From contig WMCF01000175.1 in assembly GCA_009792885.1 (NCBI GenBank), positions 403,963-467,962 of the forward strand: DNA of 64,000 bases. Reading direction: 5' to 3'. The notes below the pieces were generated by a model, which was not told where the DNA came from, made no database searches, and was given only the letters and a program-made list of their open reading frames with translations. Positions 45,531-57,924 of this stretch are shown piece by piece; positions within the stretch are counted from its first letter, which is position 1, and every line of letters begins with the position of its first letter. Origin of the DNA: Eremophila alpestris peregrina. Its lineage: Eukaryota > Chordata > Aves > Passeriformes > Alaudidae. The position numbers were made by a program, and so were the translations under genes.

Positions 45531-46684
45531 CAGCACCAATTCTTTGCTTGGAGAGCAAAGTGTGGGTGTTGCCTGCTCACGTCACAGCCTGGAGACCTAA
45601 TCTGAAACCACAAACCAGAGTTTGTACCCTGGCCAAAAAAAAAGAAATAAAAAAAGTGGAAATAAGAGCTCGTGAAAGCTTCTGTGAGACGTTCAGGGCT
45701 CAGCTCTGCCGCGTCTGACGCACGGCGGGCAAATGCAGCCACCAGGAAAACCACAGAGCTCCAGGGCTGGCAGCAGAGACACACTGTGTAACCTGGGCTG
45801 GGTGAAAAGGAATCACTGGCTGCTGGTAGGACAGGGAAAAGCACGCTCCAAGCCCTCCAGGTGACCAAGCAATTCAGTGGAAGTGGTTTCCCAAGGGGAA
45901 GGCTCAGAGCCTGGTGGGGCTGACGGCGCTTTGCAGGATCCTGAGGGATTCTGAAGTGGGGCCACAGGCTGGGAAGTGGAACTGGAAGTAGGATCACCAG
46001 CCAAAGTGCTTTGGGAATTTTCCCTTTGGTGGTCAGAGGCCTCTGTCACAATGTGAAAATCCTGTGAAGGGAAGTGTCTCTACTGCAAGGGTCGTTTTAC
46101 CTTGCCAAGCCCAATAACTGAAATGCAACCACAGGCTTCAAGAGAGGGGATCTCAGTCTGGGAAGAGGAGATCCCACAGGGAAAATACCCCAAATCAAGT
46201 ACTAATCTGAAGGTGGAAAACTTGGGTCCAGATCCAGGGGCTGAATAATGGGGGGAATTTAAGTGTCATCCCAGAAGGCTTCTAAGCATCAGGCAGCTCC
46301 TTGTTCCTACAGGCTTCTGTGAAAAGCTGCAGTTTTAATAAATATAAATTTTTTCCAGGAACAATGTTTTGTTGTGAAAAAAATCTTCAAAAATACTTGA
46401 AATTATAAAATTGCTAAGGAGAAGCATAGATTATTTCCAGCAGGGTGGGACTTCCCACTAGAATTCAGTGGCTTGTTTTGCTGTGAGAGTTTGTTAGCCT
46501 GGAGCCATTCTCCATCCTCACAGGTCTCCTGGGCACTTGTTTTGCAGATGGGCTGGTCTGCTGCCTCCTCTGGAGATTTATGATCTGCTCTTATCCTCCT
46601 CATCAGGAGTGTTCCATAAAAAAACCCCTGTGTTCCCCCAGTTCTTGTATTTCCACCTGGTTGGGTTTTTTTGTTTTGTTTTGG

Positions 46685-46716
46685 GTTTTTGTTTGTTTGT
46701 TTGTTTGTTTGTTTTC
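46685..46716. repeat. GTTT tetranucleotide tract
   Basis: About six tandem GTTT units within a T/G-rich stretch from about 46664 to 46730. It generates Lys/Gln/Asn-rich frames on the minus strand that are not genes. Confidence 0.85.
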
Positions 46717-46895
46717 TGTTTTTTGTTGGCTGTTCCCTCCAGAGAAACCCCAACTCTGGCTGATACTATCTTGCACATCGCCCTTGCTGTAATTGCTCAA
46801 GCTCATCTTGTGGTCCTGAGCAAGCATCTGTCAGGGCACTTGGGGTTTGGCACAGCACTCACATCCCCTGCTTCTGAGCTGAGCTAACAGGGAAC

Positions 46896-47103
46896 CATGG
46901 AATCCCAGAATGGTTTGGGTTGGAAGGGAACTCAAAGCCCATCAGTTCCACCTCCTGCCATGGCAGGGACACCTCCCACTGTCCCAGGCTGCTCCAAGCC
47001 CCAATGTCCAACCTGGCCTTGGGCACTGCCAGGGATCCAGGGGCAGCCCCAGCTGCTCTGGGCACCCTGTGCCAGGGCCTGCCCACCCTGCCAGGGAACA
47101 ATT
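46896..47103 (-). mobile_element. CR1 LINE fragment running into an assembly gap
   Basis: Antisense CR1 from 'catggaatcccagaatggtt' through 'ccaatgtccaacctggcctt' to 'ctgccagggaacaatt', where Ns begin. Other copies of this type continue for a further 190 bp or so, so the rest of the element is probably in the gap. Confidence 0.92.
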
Positions 47104-47420
47104 NNNNNNNNNNNNNNNNNNNNNNNNNNNNNNNNNNNNNNNNNNNNNNNNNNNNNNNNNNNNNNNNNNNNNNNNNNNNNNNNNNNNNNNNNNNNNNNNN
47201 NNNNNNNNNNNNNNNNNNNNNNNNNNNNNNNNNNNNNNNNNNNNNNNNNNNNNNNNNNNNNNNNNNNNNNNNNNNNNNNNNNNNNNNNNNNNNNNNNNNN
47301 NNNNNNNNNNNNNNNNNNNNNNNNNNNNNNNNNNNNNNNNNNNNNNNNNNNNNNNNNNNNNNNNNNNNNNNNNNNNNNNNNNNNNNNNNNNNNNNNNNNN
47401 NNNNNNNNNNNNNNNNNNNN
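47104..47420. other. assembly gap (317 N) between CR1-like sequences
   Basis: 317 Ns with antisense CR1 on the left and a sense CR1-like fragment on the right. Assembly probably failed because of the inverted, high-copy repeats. Confidence 0.97.
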
Positions 47421-47600
47421 GGTGCTCAGGCCTTGGCAGGGGCTGCCCAGGGAGATGTGGAGTGCCCATGGCTGGAGGTGTGCAAGGAAGGGCTGGAGGT
47501 GGCACTGAGTGCTCTGGGCTGGGGACAAGGTGGGGATGGGGCACAGCTGGGGCTCCATGGGCTGGGAGGGCTTTGCCAGCCTCAGGGATTCCATGATTTA
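47421..47600 (+). mobile_element. CR1-like 3' fragment right of the gap
   Basis: 'aggccttggcaggggctgcc', then 'cagggagatgtggagtgccc', 'atggctggaggtgtgcaagg' and 'aagggctggaggtggcactg', followed by a degenerate 'gggattccatgattta' end. The order matches CR1-type 3' ends of another subfamily, but the terminal part is worn. Confidence 0.6.
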
Positions 47601-48064
47601 TATTTATTTTGTGAACTTGTTAATTTTTACCTTCCCCCCTCCCTCCTTTTCTTTTTGTTCCATGGAAGTTTGGGCTGGGTCCTTTTCTCAGAGTTCTCTG
47701 GTGCCCATAGCAGAAGGAACAGGCTCTGCAGCAGCTGCCAAGGGAGGGAGAGGTGCAGCCCAGGGAACGTGGTGTCCTCACTGCAGCACAAAGCCTGGCT
47801 CTGCTGGAGCTTGCCTCAGGTGGCTACACGTGTGTAGGTGCCACCAGTGACTCACAGATGACTGCAGAGCTGAAGACTCCTTGCTCGGGGTTGATCTGAG
47901 GTGAGGAGAGAGGGAGGAAGAGGAAATCTTGCATGACTCTCTGGGCTGGCTCTTCGGGAGTGCTGGAGAAGTCACTTGCCTGTGAAATTCTCTCTCAGGC
48001 AAAGCAGCCTGCAGCAGATTATTCCCAAGTTCTTCAGTTCTGAGCAGCCAGGGTCAGGACTGAG

Positions 48065-48287
48065 GGAAGAGCTGGAGCTGGGTCGGGCTGGAGATCAGGG
48101 GAAGGTTCCTCCCCCAGAGGGTGCTGGGCAATGCCCAGGCTCCCCAGGGAATGGGCACAGCCCTGAGGCTGCCAGAGCTCCAGGACAGCTTGGACACCAC
48201 TCCAGGGATGCCCAGGGTGGGGCTGTTGGGGTGTCTGGATCAATGATCCTGGTGGATCCCTTCCAACTCAGGATATTCTGTGATTCT
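48065..48287 (+). mobile_element. CR1 LINE fragment of a third type
   Basis: Sense fragment with 'gaaggttcctcccccagagg', 'ccaggacagcttggacacca', 'gtggggctgttggggtgtct', 'atgatcctggtggatccctt' and a terminal 'ggatattctgtgattct'. This 3' end differs from both the 'ggatccctggca' type and the intron 8 type. Confidence 0.85.
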
Positions 48288-48556
48288 AAAGCTGGGAAAG
48301 CCAAGATGACCAGCACATCCAGAACATTTCCTGATGTGTGCTTGGATGCAACCAAAGATTTTATTTAATGTGCCAAATTGCTGTGAAAACCCCTCCAAAA
48401 CAAGAATTGAGCTTGTGCATCCAGGCCACGTTACAGGAACTTACTGATGTCTGTGAGAGCTCTGTCTTCAAGCTTGCCCTGTTCTGTCTCCTGCTCACAT
48501 CTTTCTTGGAGGACCAGAAGGGTTTTGGAAAAGCTGGATGTGGTTCCTGTAGTTTT

Positions 48557-48966
48557 TAGAATCATGGAAATCCCAGAATGGTTTGGACTGAAAGGGACCT
48601 CAAAGCCCATCCAGTGCCACCTCCTGCCATGGGCAGGGACACCTCCCACTGTGCCAGGCTGCTCCAAGCCCCAGTGTCCAACCTGGCCTTGGACACTGCC
48701 AGGGATCCAGGGGCAGCCACAGCTGCTCTGGGCACCCTGTGCCAGGGCCTGCCCACCCTGCCAGGGAACAATTCCTGCCCAAGATCCCATCCAGCCCTGC
48801 CCTCTGGCACTGGGAAGCGATTCCCTGTGTCCTGGCACTCCATCCCTTGTACAGAGTCTCTCTCCATGTTTCCTGCAGCTCCTTCAAGCACTGGAAGGCC
48901 ACAATGAGGTCGCCCTGAAGCTTCTCCTCTCCCAGCCGAACAATCCCATCTCCCCCAGCCTTTCCT
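48557..48966 (-). mobile_element. CR1 LINE fragment, about 410 bp
   Basis: Antisense CR1: 'gaatcatggaaatcccagaa', 'tggtttggactgaaagggac', 'ggacactgccagggatccag', 'cccaagatcccatccagccc', 'cttcaagcactggaaggcca' and 'gaagcttctcctctcccagc'. It is well preserved and is in inverted orientation to several copies nearby. Confidence 0.92.
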
Positions 48967-50249
48967 TGTCAAATGTGAGTGAAGAAAACGACACAAAAGC
49001 TCAAGATTTCCCTGTGTCTTGTGGGAATATCATAGGAAATTCCACAGGTTCTTGCAGCCCTGCATTTCCCAGGGTCTGAGATCCCCACCTTCCTGCAGTG
49101 GCTCTAACCTGGACACAGCTCCTGCTTTGGCACTGCAGGCTCACAAGGGAGGGTGTTGCAATGTCCTGTGGGCTGCGGGAGCAGAGAGCTCTGGAAATGT
49201 GCATGTTTGAGCAAGTTCAATGCAGTTGCCTCTGCTGGAGCCTGACTTCCTTCCTTGGACGAGGCCCGAGGTCTGTGGGCTCCAATAATGTGGCAAGTCC
49301 CCAACTTGGCATCTATAGGAACGGGGAGGGCGTGGGCCCGCTCCCAGGGCACAGAAAATGCCAGGGCCTGTGGAGAGGAGGCGAAGGTGGAAGCAAGGCC
49401 TGGGTTTTTTCCTTTCCTCCCAAAGCCTGTTGTGTTTCTGGCTGCTGAGAACCATTCCATAAGTGCCAGCATGTGGGGAAAATTTTGGGGTTCTGGTAAA
49501 GTGTTGGGGTCTGAGCCTGTGGCGTTCAGGGTGGAGAATTCCTCTGTGGCAAAACCTCTTGGCATTTTAACAGCAGGGCAGAGGGACCAAAGGTTGGTTG
49601 TGGTGATTGGCGTTGATTTTTTGGGTGAAGGAGGTGTCTGTCCATGGGCAGAGGCTGTGGGCACCTCTGCCACAGGGCTGGTGTGAGATGGATCTTCAAT
49701 CCTGCCAGGGTGATCTCCAGGAACAGAACTGGTCCAGCATGGGCTTCTCTCTGTTTTCCAGCTCTTTGGCACGCTCAGAGCCGTGTTTTTGAGCCACCCC
49801 TGTGGATGTTTCCTTCTGACAGCAAGAATGGAGACTGGTGCAGCTCCTGGGTTTGCAGGGGCTTTAGAACAGAACTTGTTGTGAAGTGGAGGTTCCACGT
49901 TTCACTCATCACCGTGGCTCCAAAGGCCAAAGCAGCCAGCACTCCCAACATCCCATTGTCACAGTGCTCTTCCCTGGGAGCAGAAAAGGCCCTGGCTCTG
50001 CTGGGAATGACAAACAATGCTGGCACAGGGAGAGGCAACGAGGCTGAAATCAGAATGCCGGGGTTCATAATTGCTTTTGCCATGGTCCTTGGAAGGCTCC
50101 AGCAGGGTCCTGTAGGGTGAGGGGCTGTGCAGGAATAGAACAGGGCATGATCCCAGTCCCCAAGGAGTTTGAGGGCTGCCAGGCTCCTCCACCAGCCAGA
50201 CTGACACCACCAGGCTTGGAGACCATGTCACAGGCACGCTGATTTTAAT

Positions 50250-50375
50250 TGGGAAAACAAAAAACCAAAAAACCCCAAAAAACCCAAAACAAACAAAAGC
50301 CCAACAACAACAAAAAACCAAACCAAAACACAAAACAAACAACAAAAAAAAAACACCCAAAAAAACAAAGAGAAA
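50250..50375. repeat. A/C-rich low-complexity block
   Basis: About 125 bp composed almost only of A and C (patterns such as CAAAAAACC and CAACAACAA), with very few G or T. It gives Lys/Asn/Gln/Pro-rich frames that are not genes. Confidence 0.9.
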
Positions 50376-51286
50376 TTTATAGACTTCTTTTTCAGCTACA
50401 AATTAAATTTCTTCTGTCTTGTCAGCGGCTGTTGGACGGCCACTGCGGAAGGATCCTTCTGGTGAGACAGAAAGGCTGCAGGAATAATAGAAATGAACAT
50501 CTGCAGCTGAAGAGCTTGACTGAGACTTGAAAAGTTTGCTTTGGGTGGCAGCCAGGTCCTGCTGAGGTCTGCAGGAGTTTTGCTCTTGGCCTCGGTGGGG
50601 CCGAGCTTTCACCCTTGGAGATCATGTCCTGGGGAAGAATTTAGTCTAAAATCATTCTCCAAACTTGCATTGTTTGAATCCCATCCAGGGGTTTTTTTGG
50701 AGGCTCAGTGGCTTTGTGCTCCTGATTGACTCAGGTTGCTGCCCTTGGCATCTTCCAAGGATGAACCCTTATGGAGGGCCAGGAGGCACAAGGAGGGGTC
50801 AGATGCTTACAGGCCTCAATCCAGGTTCTTAAACCAACAAATTCTTTAAACTGGGGAGTGCAGGACTTGTTGGGTGTGTGCTGAAGGCACACAATTTTGG
50901 AGGGAGCCATAGCTCGTGTGAGAGCCACGCCACAGCCACAGCCAGGACCTGGTGGCATCAGCAGAGAATCCTTCCCTCCCCTCCCTCTGCTGATTTCCCA
51001 TCAAGCAGGAAAGGGAAAAGAGGGAGATGGTAAAAAGCAGTTGGATTCCTACTGCATGTGCTTGCTGCTCTTGGTGGTGGTTTCCCCCTCCTTTTCTCAG
51101 GACATGGTGGCAGGAAAAGCAGCTCGTTCAATTCACAGCCCTGGAGCTCCCGGAGATGCAGGGCTGGGTCTTCCCCAACCTGCTCTAGTGTCACAGATCT
51201 GGTATCTTAAACAGTACATAATTATCAATATTTAGGGTTTGCCTCCTGAACTCAAATGGTTCCACAGCAGAACCTGAGAAATTAAT

Positions 51287-51344
51287 TTCTTCTTCTTCTT
51301 CTTCTTCTTCTTCTTCTTCTTCTTTTTTTTTTTTTTTTTTTTTT
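51287..51344. repeat. (TTC)12 followed by 22 T
   Basis: Twelve perfect TTC triplets (51287-51322) run directly into a T22 homopolymer (51323-51344). Read on the other strand this is poly(A) followed by (GAA)12, as arises when a microsatellite grows out of an A-tail. Confidence 0.95.
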
Positions 51345-52674
51345 ACTGAAGGAGGGTGTGAAATAATTTTAACAGGTTCCTTTTGGAAAACCTTGAAAAC
51401 TGTCTAATAAATAGATCTATAAGGCTTTTTTTTTTTGTTGCACTTGAAGTTGTCCAGCATGGAGTGCATGACTTAGACTAAAAAAAAATAAATTAATCTG
51501 TGAATCAGTGGCTGCAATACAGGGACCATCAACCACCAAGAGGCTCCTTTAAATCTCTGCTGAGCTTGGGCTCGCTGAAAACTGTGGCCTTGTGTGGGGA
51601 AGAAAAATAAGAATAAAATGAAACCTGAGAATTATTTGTCTTGTAATTATTTTTAGAAAAAATAATTTCTTCTTTTGCTGGGAGAACTTTCATTTTCCCT
51701 GCTCTCAGCTGAAGCAGTTGACACAGTCCTGCTGTGCCTCAGGCTGTCTGCTTAAAATAAAGGAAGGGCTAAAAAGATGGACCATCTGGAAGCCTGTGCA
51801 GAAGGAGCGTGCCAGAGCAGGCTGACGTGCAAGAGCATCCTTTGGATGTATTTTTGAGCACTGGTCACTCCACTGAGGGCTTTTTTTATCGTTATTTTTT
51901 GGTGATGAGTTGATGGCAACTTCTCAGAGGCTTTTGCTGCACGTTGCAGTGCCGCTGGTTGTTCCATCAGGGGCTGGGAGGGAATTCTGGGACACGCTGT
52001 TTCTCCCTGGGAGCAGCCTGGCACCAAAACCTCCCCTCAGCTCTGCAGGCTCTGCTCTGCCCTGGCAGCCGATTTCCCTGAGCTTTTTGGGCTGAAACTC
52101 CAGCTGGGAGTGGCCATTCCTCTGGGTCAGTGGTCTCCAAACATTTTTTTAGTTATGCTCCCCTCTCTGCAAAAAGCATTTTTAAGCATGCACTTCAGTT
52201 GTGTGTGTGTTTATAAATCACATTCATGTGCTGCTGCCATCCCAATTTTGAATCTACTCCACTTTTGGAATCACTGCTCCAGGGAATGAAAGCACAGGGA
52301 GAACCAGGGAAGTGATGGCACAACCTTCACCCCACCTCCTCTTTACCAAGATCTTCCTCCTATTCCCATTTTTTTTCTGGCTCCTGTGACCCCAAAGCGT
52401 GGAGAGGGAGGTTTTCCATGCAGCTGGACTTTGCAGGACTGATGCATCCATCAGCAGGCTTTGCTGCAGTGCTGCTGCATTTCTGCCCCCCAGAGATGGG
52501 CAGGGATTTGCCCACATTTCTGGGAAAAGGGGTTAATCTCCAGCACAGGCAGCATTCCTGTTCTTAGGTTGTGTCCTCAACTTCCAGCCCTGAAACTCGA
52601 TGCATCCCTAGGGAAACAAGGCAGATTTTTTTTTTTTAATGTTAGGAAAATCTGGATATTTTTTTATAATGCTG

Positions 52675-52715
52675 GTTGGCCTGGACAATCTCAACCTTAA
52701 TGATTCTATAATTTT
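52675..52715 (+). mobile_element. possible CR1 3'-tail remnant
   Basis: 'ggttggcctggacaatctca' then 'accttaatgattctataatt' resembles the last 40 bp of a sense CR1 (ggttggactagatgatctta type). No CR1 body is visible upstream, so this is only tentative. Confidence 0.35.
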
Positions 52716-53636
52716 TGGTGGAAATCTTCATGGCCACAACCTCCTCAAAGGCTCTCAGAGTTCCCAGCAGGAGGAGATGACTCCTGGTTCTTTGAGGTGG
52801 AGAGGGACATTTGGAGGCTGGCAATTTATGAAAAGGACAAATGATGGCACTTTTCCTCCTCTCATCGTGGCCCATGTAGAAAGTGCTGGAGGGCACCAGG
52901 GTGTGGGGGCATTTGTGCTGTTTGCTTCTCCAGCCAGGCCTTTTTATAGCCCTGCATATGGCACCAGCATCATTCTATTTCCCCTCCTAATTGATCTGAC
53001 CTGCATCATTCTGTTGGCTCCAGCAGAGCTGATTCCAACAGAAGGAGATGAGGACTGCAAATATGCTCCAGTGAGTGGAGGAGCTCCATGGCTTCCCTGG
53101 AATGGGGAGGCACATCCTGCTTTGCCCAGTTTGTGACCCAGGTTTAGGATTGCTTTTGTGTTCCATGGGATGTGGTGCAGGGGGAGCAGGTGCCCACATC
53201 AGCCAGGCCAGCAGGTCTGGAATGCTGTGGCTGGTGGCTCTGGGAAGCAGGAGGGTGAGGGATCAGAGTGTCCCACCCCTGGGATGCTGAAGGCTCCCTG
53301 TGTCATTGCACACAGCAAACTGGGGCAACAGCAGTGACAAAAACACTGCAACTGCTGAGCTGAGCCTGCCCTTGTGTCTAGAGGGGAAATAAAACCCCTT
53401 TGGTGGTCTCTAAATCTCCCCTCACACAGCCAGAGCTCCTCAGCTCGGATTCTCAAAGGAAGACACAGCCCTGCTGACGATTTGGGAAGATTAAAAACTG
53501 TCTTACAAGATGAGGAAGCTGCAAAAAAATGGGCTGTAGCTACTTTCTTTCCCAGTGCTCTCAGCTGCAGCTGAGAATCTAGACCAGACTTTATTTTTGG
53601 CAAGGGGGAAAAAATAAATCTCCTTTGATACTGTGC

Positions 53637-53670
53637 AAAAAAAAAAAAAAAAGGAGGGAAAAAAAAATCA
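53637..53670. repeat. A-rich runs
   Basis: Two A runs split by 'ggaggg'. The block may be an old retroposon tail, but no body is recognisable on either side. Confidence 0.7.
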
Positions 53671-55364
53671 AGTAAATGTTAAGCCTTGAGCAAGGATCTC
53701 TTCTGCTGTACAGCAGCAGCATTTTAGAGCTGAAATCCACTTGCTTTGATCGCTGATGGGAAAAAAAAAAAGAAAAAGACATAAAAGGGATTTATTGTGA
53801 AATAATGGATTTGATCCCTGGTAATCCTTTCTTTGGGATTAGACTTGGAATATTATTTTTGTGATCTCTGGAATTAGACTATGCTAGCGTAACAAACCAG
53901 AGCATGTGAGTGGCTCTGCAGGATGAGGGTGAGCTGTGAACAGAGAATTACTTGCACAGAACAAAGCAGATGATGAATTTACAGTTCTATTTTTGATTGC
54001 ACAAGGTCTACACATGGCAAGGCTAAAACCCAGCAGAAAACCAACCCCAACCCGAGGCAGAAAAGACCCCAGGCCTTCTTTTCTTGGCAGCTGAGCTGCT
54101 GTGATCTCTGAGGAATGCTGGTTAGAGCTTCTTTTTTTGAGGATTTTTCCCATTCATGGGAATTTGGGAGCTTGTACCTGCTCCTGTTGGTGTTGCTGTG
54201 GACATGAGGTTTAAAATGTCACTGGAAACCTCCTTGGTGCAGGTCCTTGTGCATGGGCTCAGTGCTTTCCAGGGAAATTTGGCAAACCTGGCTTTCTCTG
54301 CCCAAAGGGTGAGAAACACCCACAAACCTCCCAGCAGGGATAATATGCTGAGAAGTCTTCATGGGCCAGTGGTTTATGGGTCTCTTAAAACAAAATGGGT
54401 GCAAAATGTGCAGTGAGACCTTGATGTGGAGCTCTGAACTCCCAAATCTTTCAAAGGAAGCTGTTCCAGGGAACTCCTCTCAGTTTCCCTGCCAAATCTC
54501 AGCTTTCTGCACTCAGGGGTAGCTTTTAAACTGGGGGAAATTCTTCACTATCTAAAAAAACACCCCAAAACCACCAATAAAAGCTGTGGGCAGAGAGCAA
54601 GCCATGGAAAGGGAGAAATTCACTGCCTGCCCCATTCCTGGGTGTGCTGCTGGAACTGCAACCTCCTTCCTGTTTGCAAAGGTCACTTTGTCACTGAGCT
54701 TTGAGCAGGCTCCCAACCTCACCCTGTGCTCCCAGAGGGGCACAAGGGCATGGCTGAAGCAGGAGGAAGGGGATGAGCTCTGGAGATGCCCGTGGGAGCT
54801 GCTGCTGTGGGGTCCTGTGCCAGCTGCTCCCCCAGGGCCTTGGAGCAGCCCCTCTTTTGGGAGCCCAGGAGAAGCCATCAGCATCCCCAGCACTGTGTTT
54901 CCTCCCAAAATGTCACCTCCTGAAGGTGCTGGGGGTGGGATTGCTGTGCTGGCTCTCTGCATTTGGGGAATTACTGATGGAGTGCTGGGATGGGGATCCC
55001 TACCAAAAACCACTTGCACAGGCTTCGGGGCAAGGTAATCCCTCGGGAGCAGTCAGAGACTACGGCCCATTTCCCAGAGGTAAAACAGCCTCCTGTTCCT
55101 TCTGGGGGATGAAACATGTGCTAATCCTTTCCATTTTTGGCTCAGGGAGGGCAAGCTGCCTTTCCCAGAGTCCAAGTGGAGTTTGGGATCCATCCTGCTT
55201 GTTTCAGGAGCTCTCCTGGAGCTCTCTGTGTCTGCAGGTGGTGCTGGCAGCCCTGTCCCAGCCCTGCCCCACTGCCCTGCATCCAGCTGTGCCACCTGGA
55301 TTCCACAGATCCAAGGGCTGGCATGGCAGCACCTCCCCCTGGGACCCCCGGGAAGGAGGGTTCC

Positions 55365-55418
55365 GGTGTCTGGGATGGGTTCAGGTGTCTGGGATGGGTC
55401 CAGGTGTCTGGGATGGGG
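55365..55418 (+). repeat. 19-bp tandem repeat, nearly three copies
   Basis: Units start at 55365, 55384 and 55403, each GGTGTCTGGGATGGG plus a 4-nt variable tail (the last is cut short). Each unit carries two GGG runs, so the + strand has at least six closely spaced G-triplets and could form a G-quadruplex. Confidence 0.88.
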
Positions 55419-55794
55419 GCAGCGTGGTGCTACCTGTCTTGCCAGAGCTGGGAGCATGGCTGGGGGTGGTGCTGCTGATGGGGAGTGCCCAGCAGGGCCC
55501 CCCAGCCTCCTTACAAACCCCCAGCTCTGCCTGTGCACCCCTCCTGCCTCACCCTGCTCCCTCCCCTCACAGCCCCTGTGTGGAAAAACTCAGTGATGGT
55601 GGTATCAGCTCTAATTCAGTGAAGGATCTGAGCTCCAGCCCTCATTTGCTTCCTAGGTTTGGACTCTTCCATCCCAAATCCCCCAGCAGCAGAGTGGGGA
55701 GGCTTGGGAATTTCCTTGGGGCTGCACCAGGGATTTGTGCCAAGCCAAGTTTCACCTGAAGGTTTGGGGTGTCTGGAGCAGAGGTCACACAGCA

Positions 55795-56020
55795 GGAGAG
55801 AGGCTATTCACAAGGATGTGCAGCAATAGGACAAGGGGCAGCAGCTTCACACTGAAAGAGAGGAGGTTTAGAGTTGAAATTAGGGAAAAATCCTTCCCTG
55901 TGGGGATGCTGAGGCCTTGGCACAGGGTGTCCCTGGATCCCTGGCAGTGCCCAAGGCCAGCTTGGACAGTTTATTGGAAGGGGTTCCTGTTCGCAGCAGG
56001 GGTTTAGAATGAGATGATCT
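55795..56020 (+). mobile_element. CR1 LINE fragment, internally deleted
   Basis: Sense CR1 with 'gagaggctattcacaaggat', 'aataggacaaggggcagcag', 'gctgaggccttggcacaggg' joined directly to 'tgtccctggatccctggcag', so the usual 'gcccagagcagctggggctg' piece is missing. It ends 'gtttagaatgagatgatct'. It shares features of two subfamilies. Confidence 0.8.
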
Positions 56021-57924
56021 TTTACTGATCTTCTTTACTTTCAGGAAGGTTTATGTTTGGGCCATTTTTGGACACAGCCTTGCAGAAAACAACCTGCCTC
56101 TTGTGCTTTAAGCTCTGGCAAATTTTTGAGAGCTGAAATCGAGAGAGATTTATTTGGTTTCCAAAGAAACCCTCACCTCTGGATTTTATTTCTACCTTCA
56201 GTTCTTTGGCTTTCAGAGCTCCTCCCAGCAGTGGCTTGAACCAAAACCACAGACTCCAGCTTGCTGAGAAGGAGGAACAGAAAAATCCAAGGAGAAACAG
56301 CACTTCAGCATCACTGCTAGATCTCTTTTGTCCTCAGTCTCAAAGATCTCATATCCAGGAGAAATAAAATGCCATGAGCAGTTGCTTTGCGTTCTTTCCA
56401 TTCCTTTTTTCCCCCTCCTGCCCTCCCCTGTGAGTCAGTGCTGAGGTTCTTGGAGAGGCTGGGAAGGGGAGAGTGCCTGATTTCCATGGGCACACAGAGT
56501 GCCAGCAGCTGGTCACAGTTACAACCAGCAAAAATTCCATGTGGTGTTCATGGTCAGGAGGAATCTCCCTTTCTTGACCATATGAGGCATTCACAGATCC
56601 TGTCAATGAGAAAAAAGGCTCAGGGTTTGGGTTTTTTTAAATTAAAAGTGACTGTTTGATAGAAGAATTAACCCAGACCAACCAACTGGGGAAGGGCACT
56701 TCTGTTTTCCAAAATCAGGCCCAGTTCCACCCAAGGATGGGGATTTATGGCACAAACTGAGGCTGACCCTGTGAGCTGAGGGTTGCCAACCTTCGCCGTC
56801 TCTCAAAATATCCATTAATTTCTTTTTTGGTTTTCACCCTGCTTATCTGGGTTGGTGAATTGTTGAATGTCACCCTGTTATAATTATATATAAATACATA
56901 AATATGTTTGGTTTCTGCTCTGGAAACAGCCAAAATGAATTGCTGTTCATTAAAAATGCCCTAATAGAGAATGAGTGTAGACACTGTCCCACCAACAGGG
57001 CCTGTCCTGATGATGTGAATGTCTCAAAGCACATCTAAAGAGGATAAAGGGAAGATTAAAAGTCCTGTCAGGAAGACTCTGTGGCCATAAATCCATTGAT
57101 TTAGAGTCCTCTTTAGCATCAGCTGAAGAGAACCCAGGTGAAGCAAACAGGAGAGCAAACTGCTGGTCCAATCTGTAAGCTAAACCCATAAATGATAAAA
57201 AAAAAACCTCCCAGGGCTGACGGTACCAGGCTAGAAAATGGTCCCAGCTCCTGCAGGGGCAGAGGGGCAGCTGGGTGCAGACCTCCTGCAACCCCCCAGA
57301 CTCCTGGGGAAGCTGCACCTTGCTGACTCCAGGGTGTGCTTCAATATCTGATCCTGAAAATCCTCCATGGGAAGCATTTCCTCATCCCCACAAACCCCCC
57401 AGATACATTTTCTGAAGTGTGGGAACCCAGAAAGCCGAAGTTCAGTTTCCTTTGCTCGCTGGTTTAGCTTTACAGAGTTATTTTTCTTGCCTAAGTGGAG
57501 CAGTTTTCTGCTCAAAGCTGTGCCACAGACCTGATTCCTCCCTGTGCCCCTCTCACCTTGCAGGCAAGGGCAGAGCTTGCTGATTTAGCAAGCCCTGATT
57601 GTGGCTTTTCCCCACCCCTGATCACTTGAAAGGGTTTCTCAAACACACCTGCGTCATGACCTGGATTTCGGTGATCAGTCTCAAAAGGGAGATTTCACAG
57701 GGAGGTTCTGCTCCTCTCAGCCCCCTGAGCACAGGAGCAGCACCAACCACAGCCTGCAGAGCACCTGGGGCTGCTGAAAGGTCACAGCAATGGCACAGTG
57801 GAAGTGAAATCACTGATTTCTGAGTGACTCCTTCCCTTTGGGCTGCAGTGGAAGTGTCATTGACCTGCCAGGGGAAGCCTTGGCATTAAAACAGGGGATG
57901 TTTCATGAGGTTTCAAGTGCTGGT

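Larger units (their letters stand above)
48967..55794. other. intergenic DNA, third part
   Basis: No gene is recognised. It holds the A/C-rich block at 50250-50375, the (TTC)12-T22 tract at 51287-51344, a possible CR1 tail at 52675-52715, A runs at 53637-53670 and 53761-53771, and a 19-bp three-copy repeat at 55365-55418. The longest open frame of the window (328 residues, 54773-55759, +) is rich in Pro, Gly, Ser and Cys, crosses that repeat, and matches no family I know. Confidence 0.6.

Noticed and set aside
46897..47837. Several 200-300-residue frames on both strands
   Set aside because: They are mostly translated Ns of the assembly gap joined to CR1 sequence.
54773..55759. 328-residue open frame on the + strand, the longest without Ns
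   Set aside because: It has low-complexity Pro/Gly/Ser/Cys/Leu composition, crosses a 19-bp tandem repeat, has long frames in other frames and on the opposite strand, and shows no recognisable domain or splice signals. This is expected in GC-rich, stop-poor DNA.
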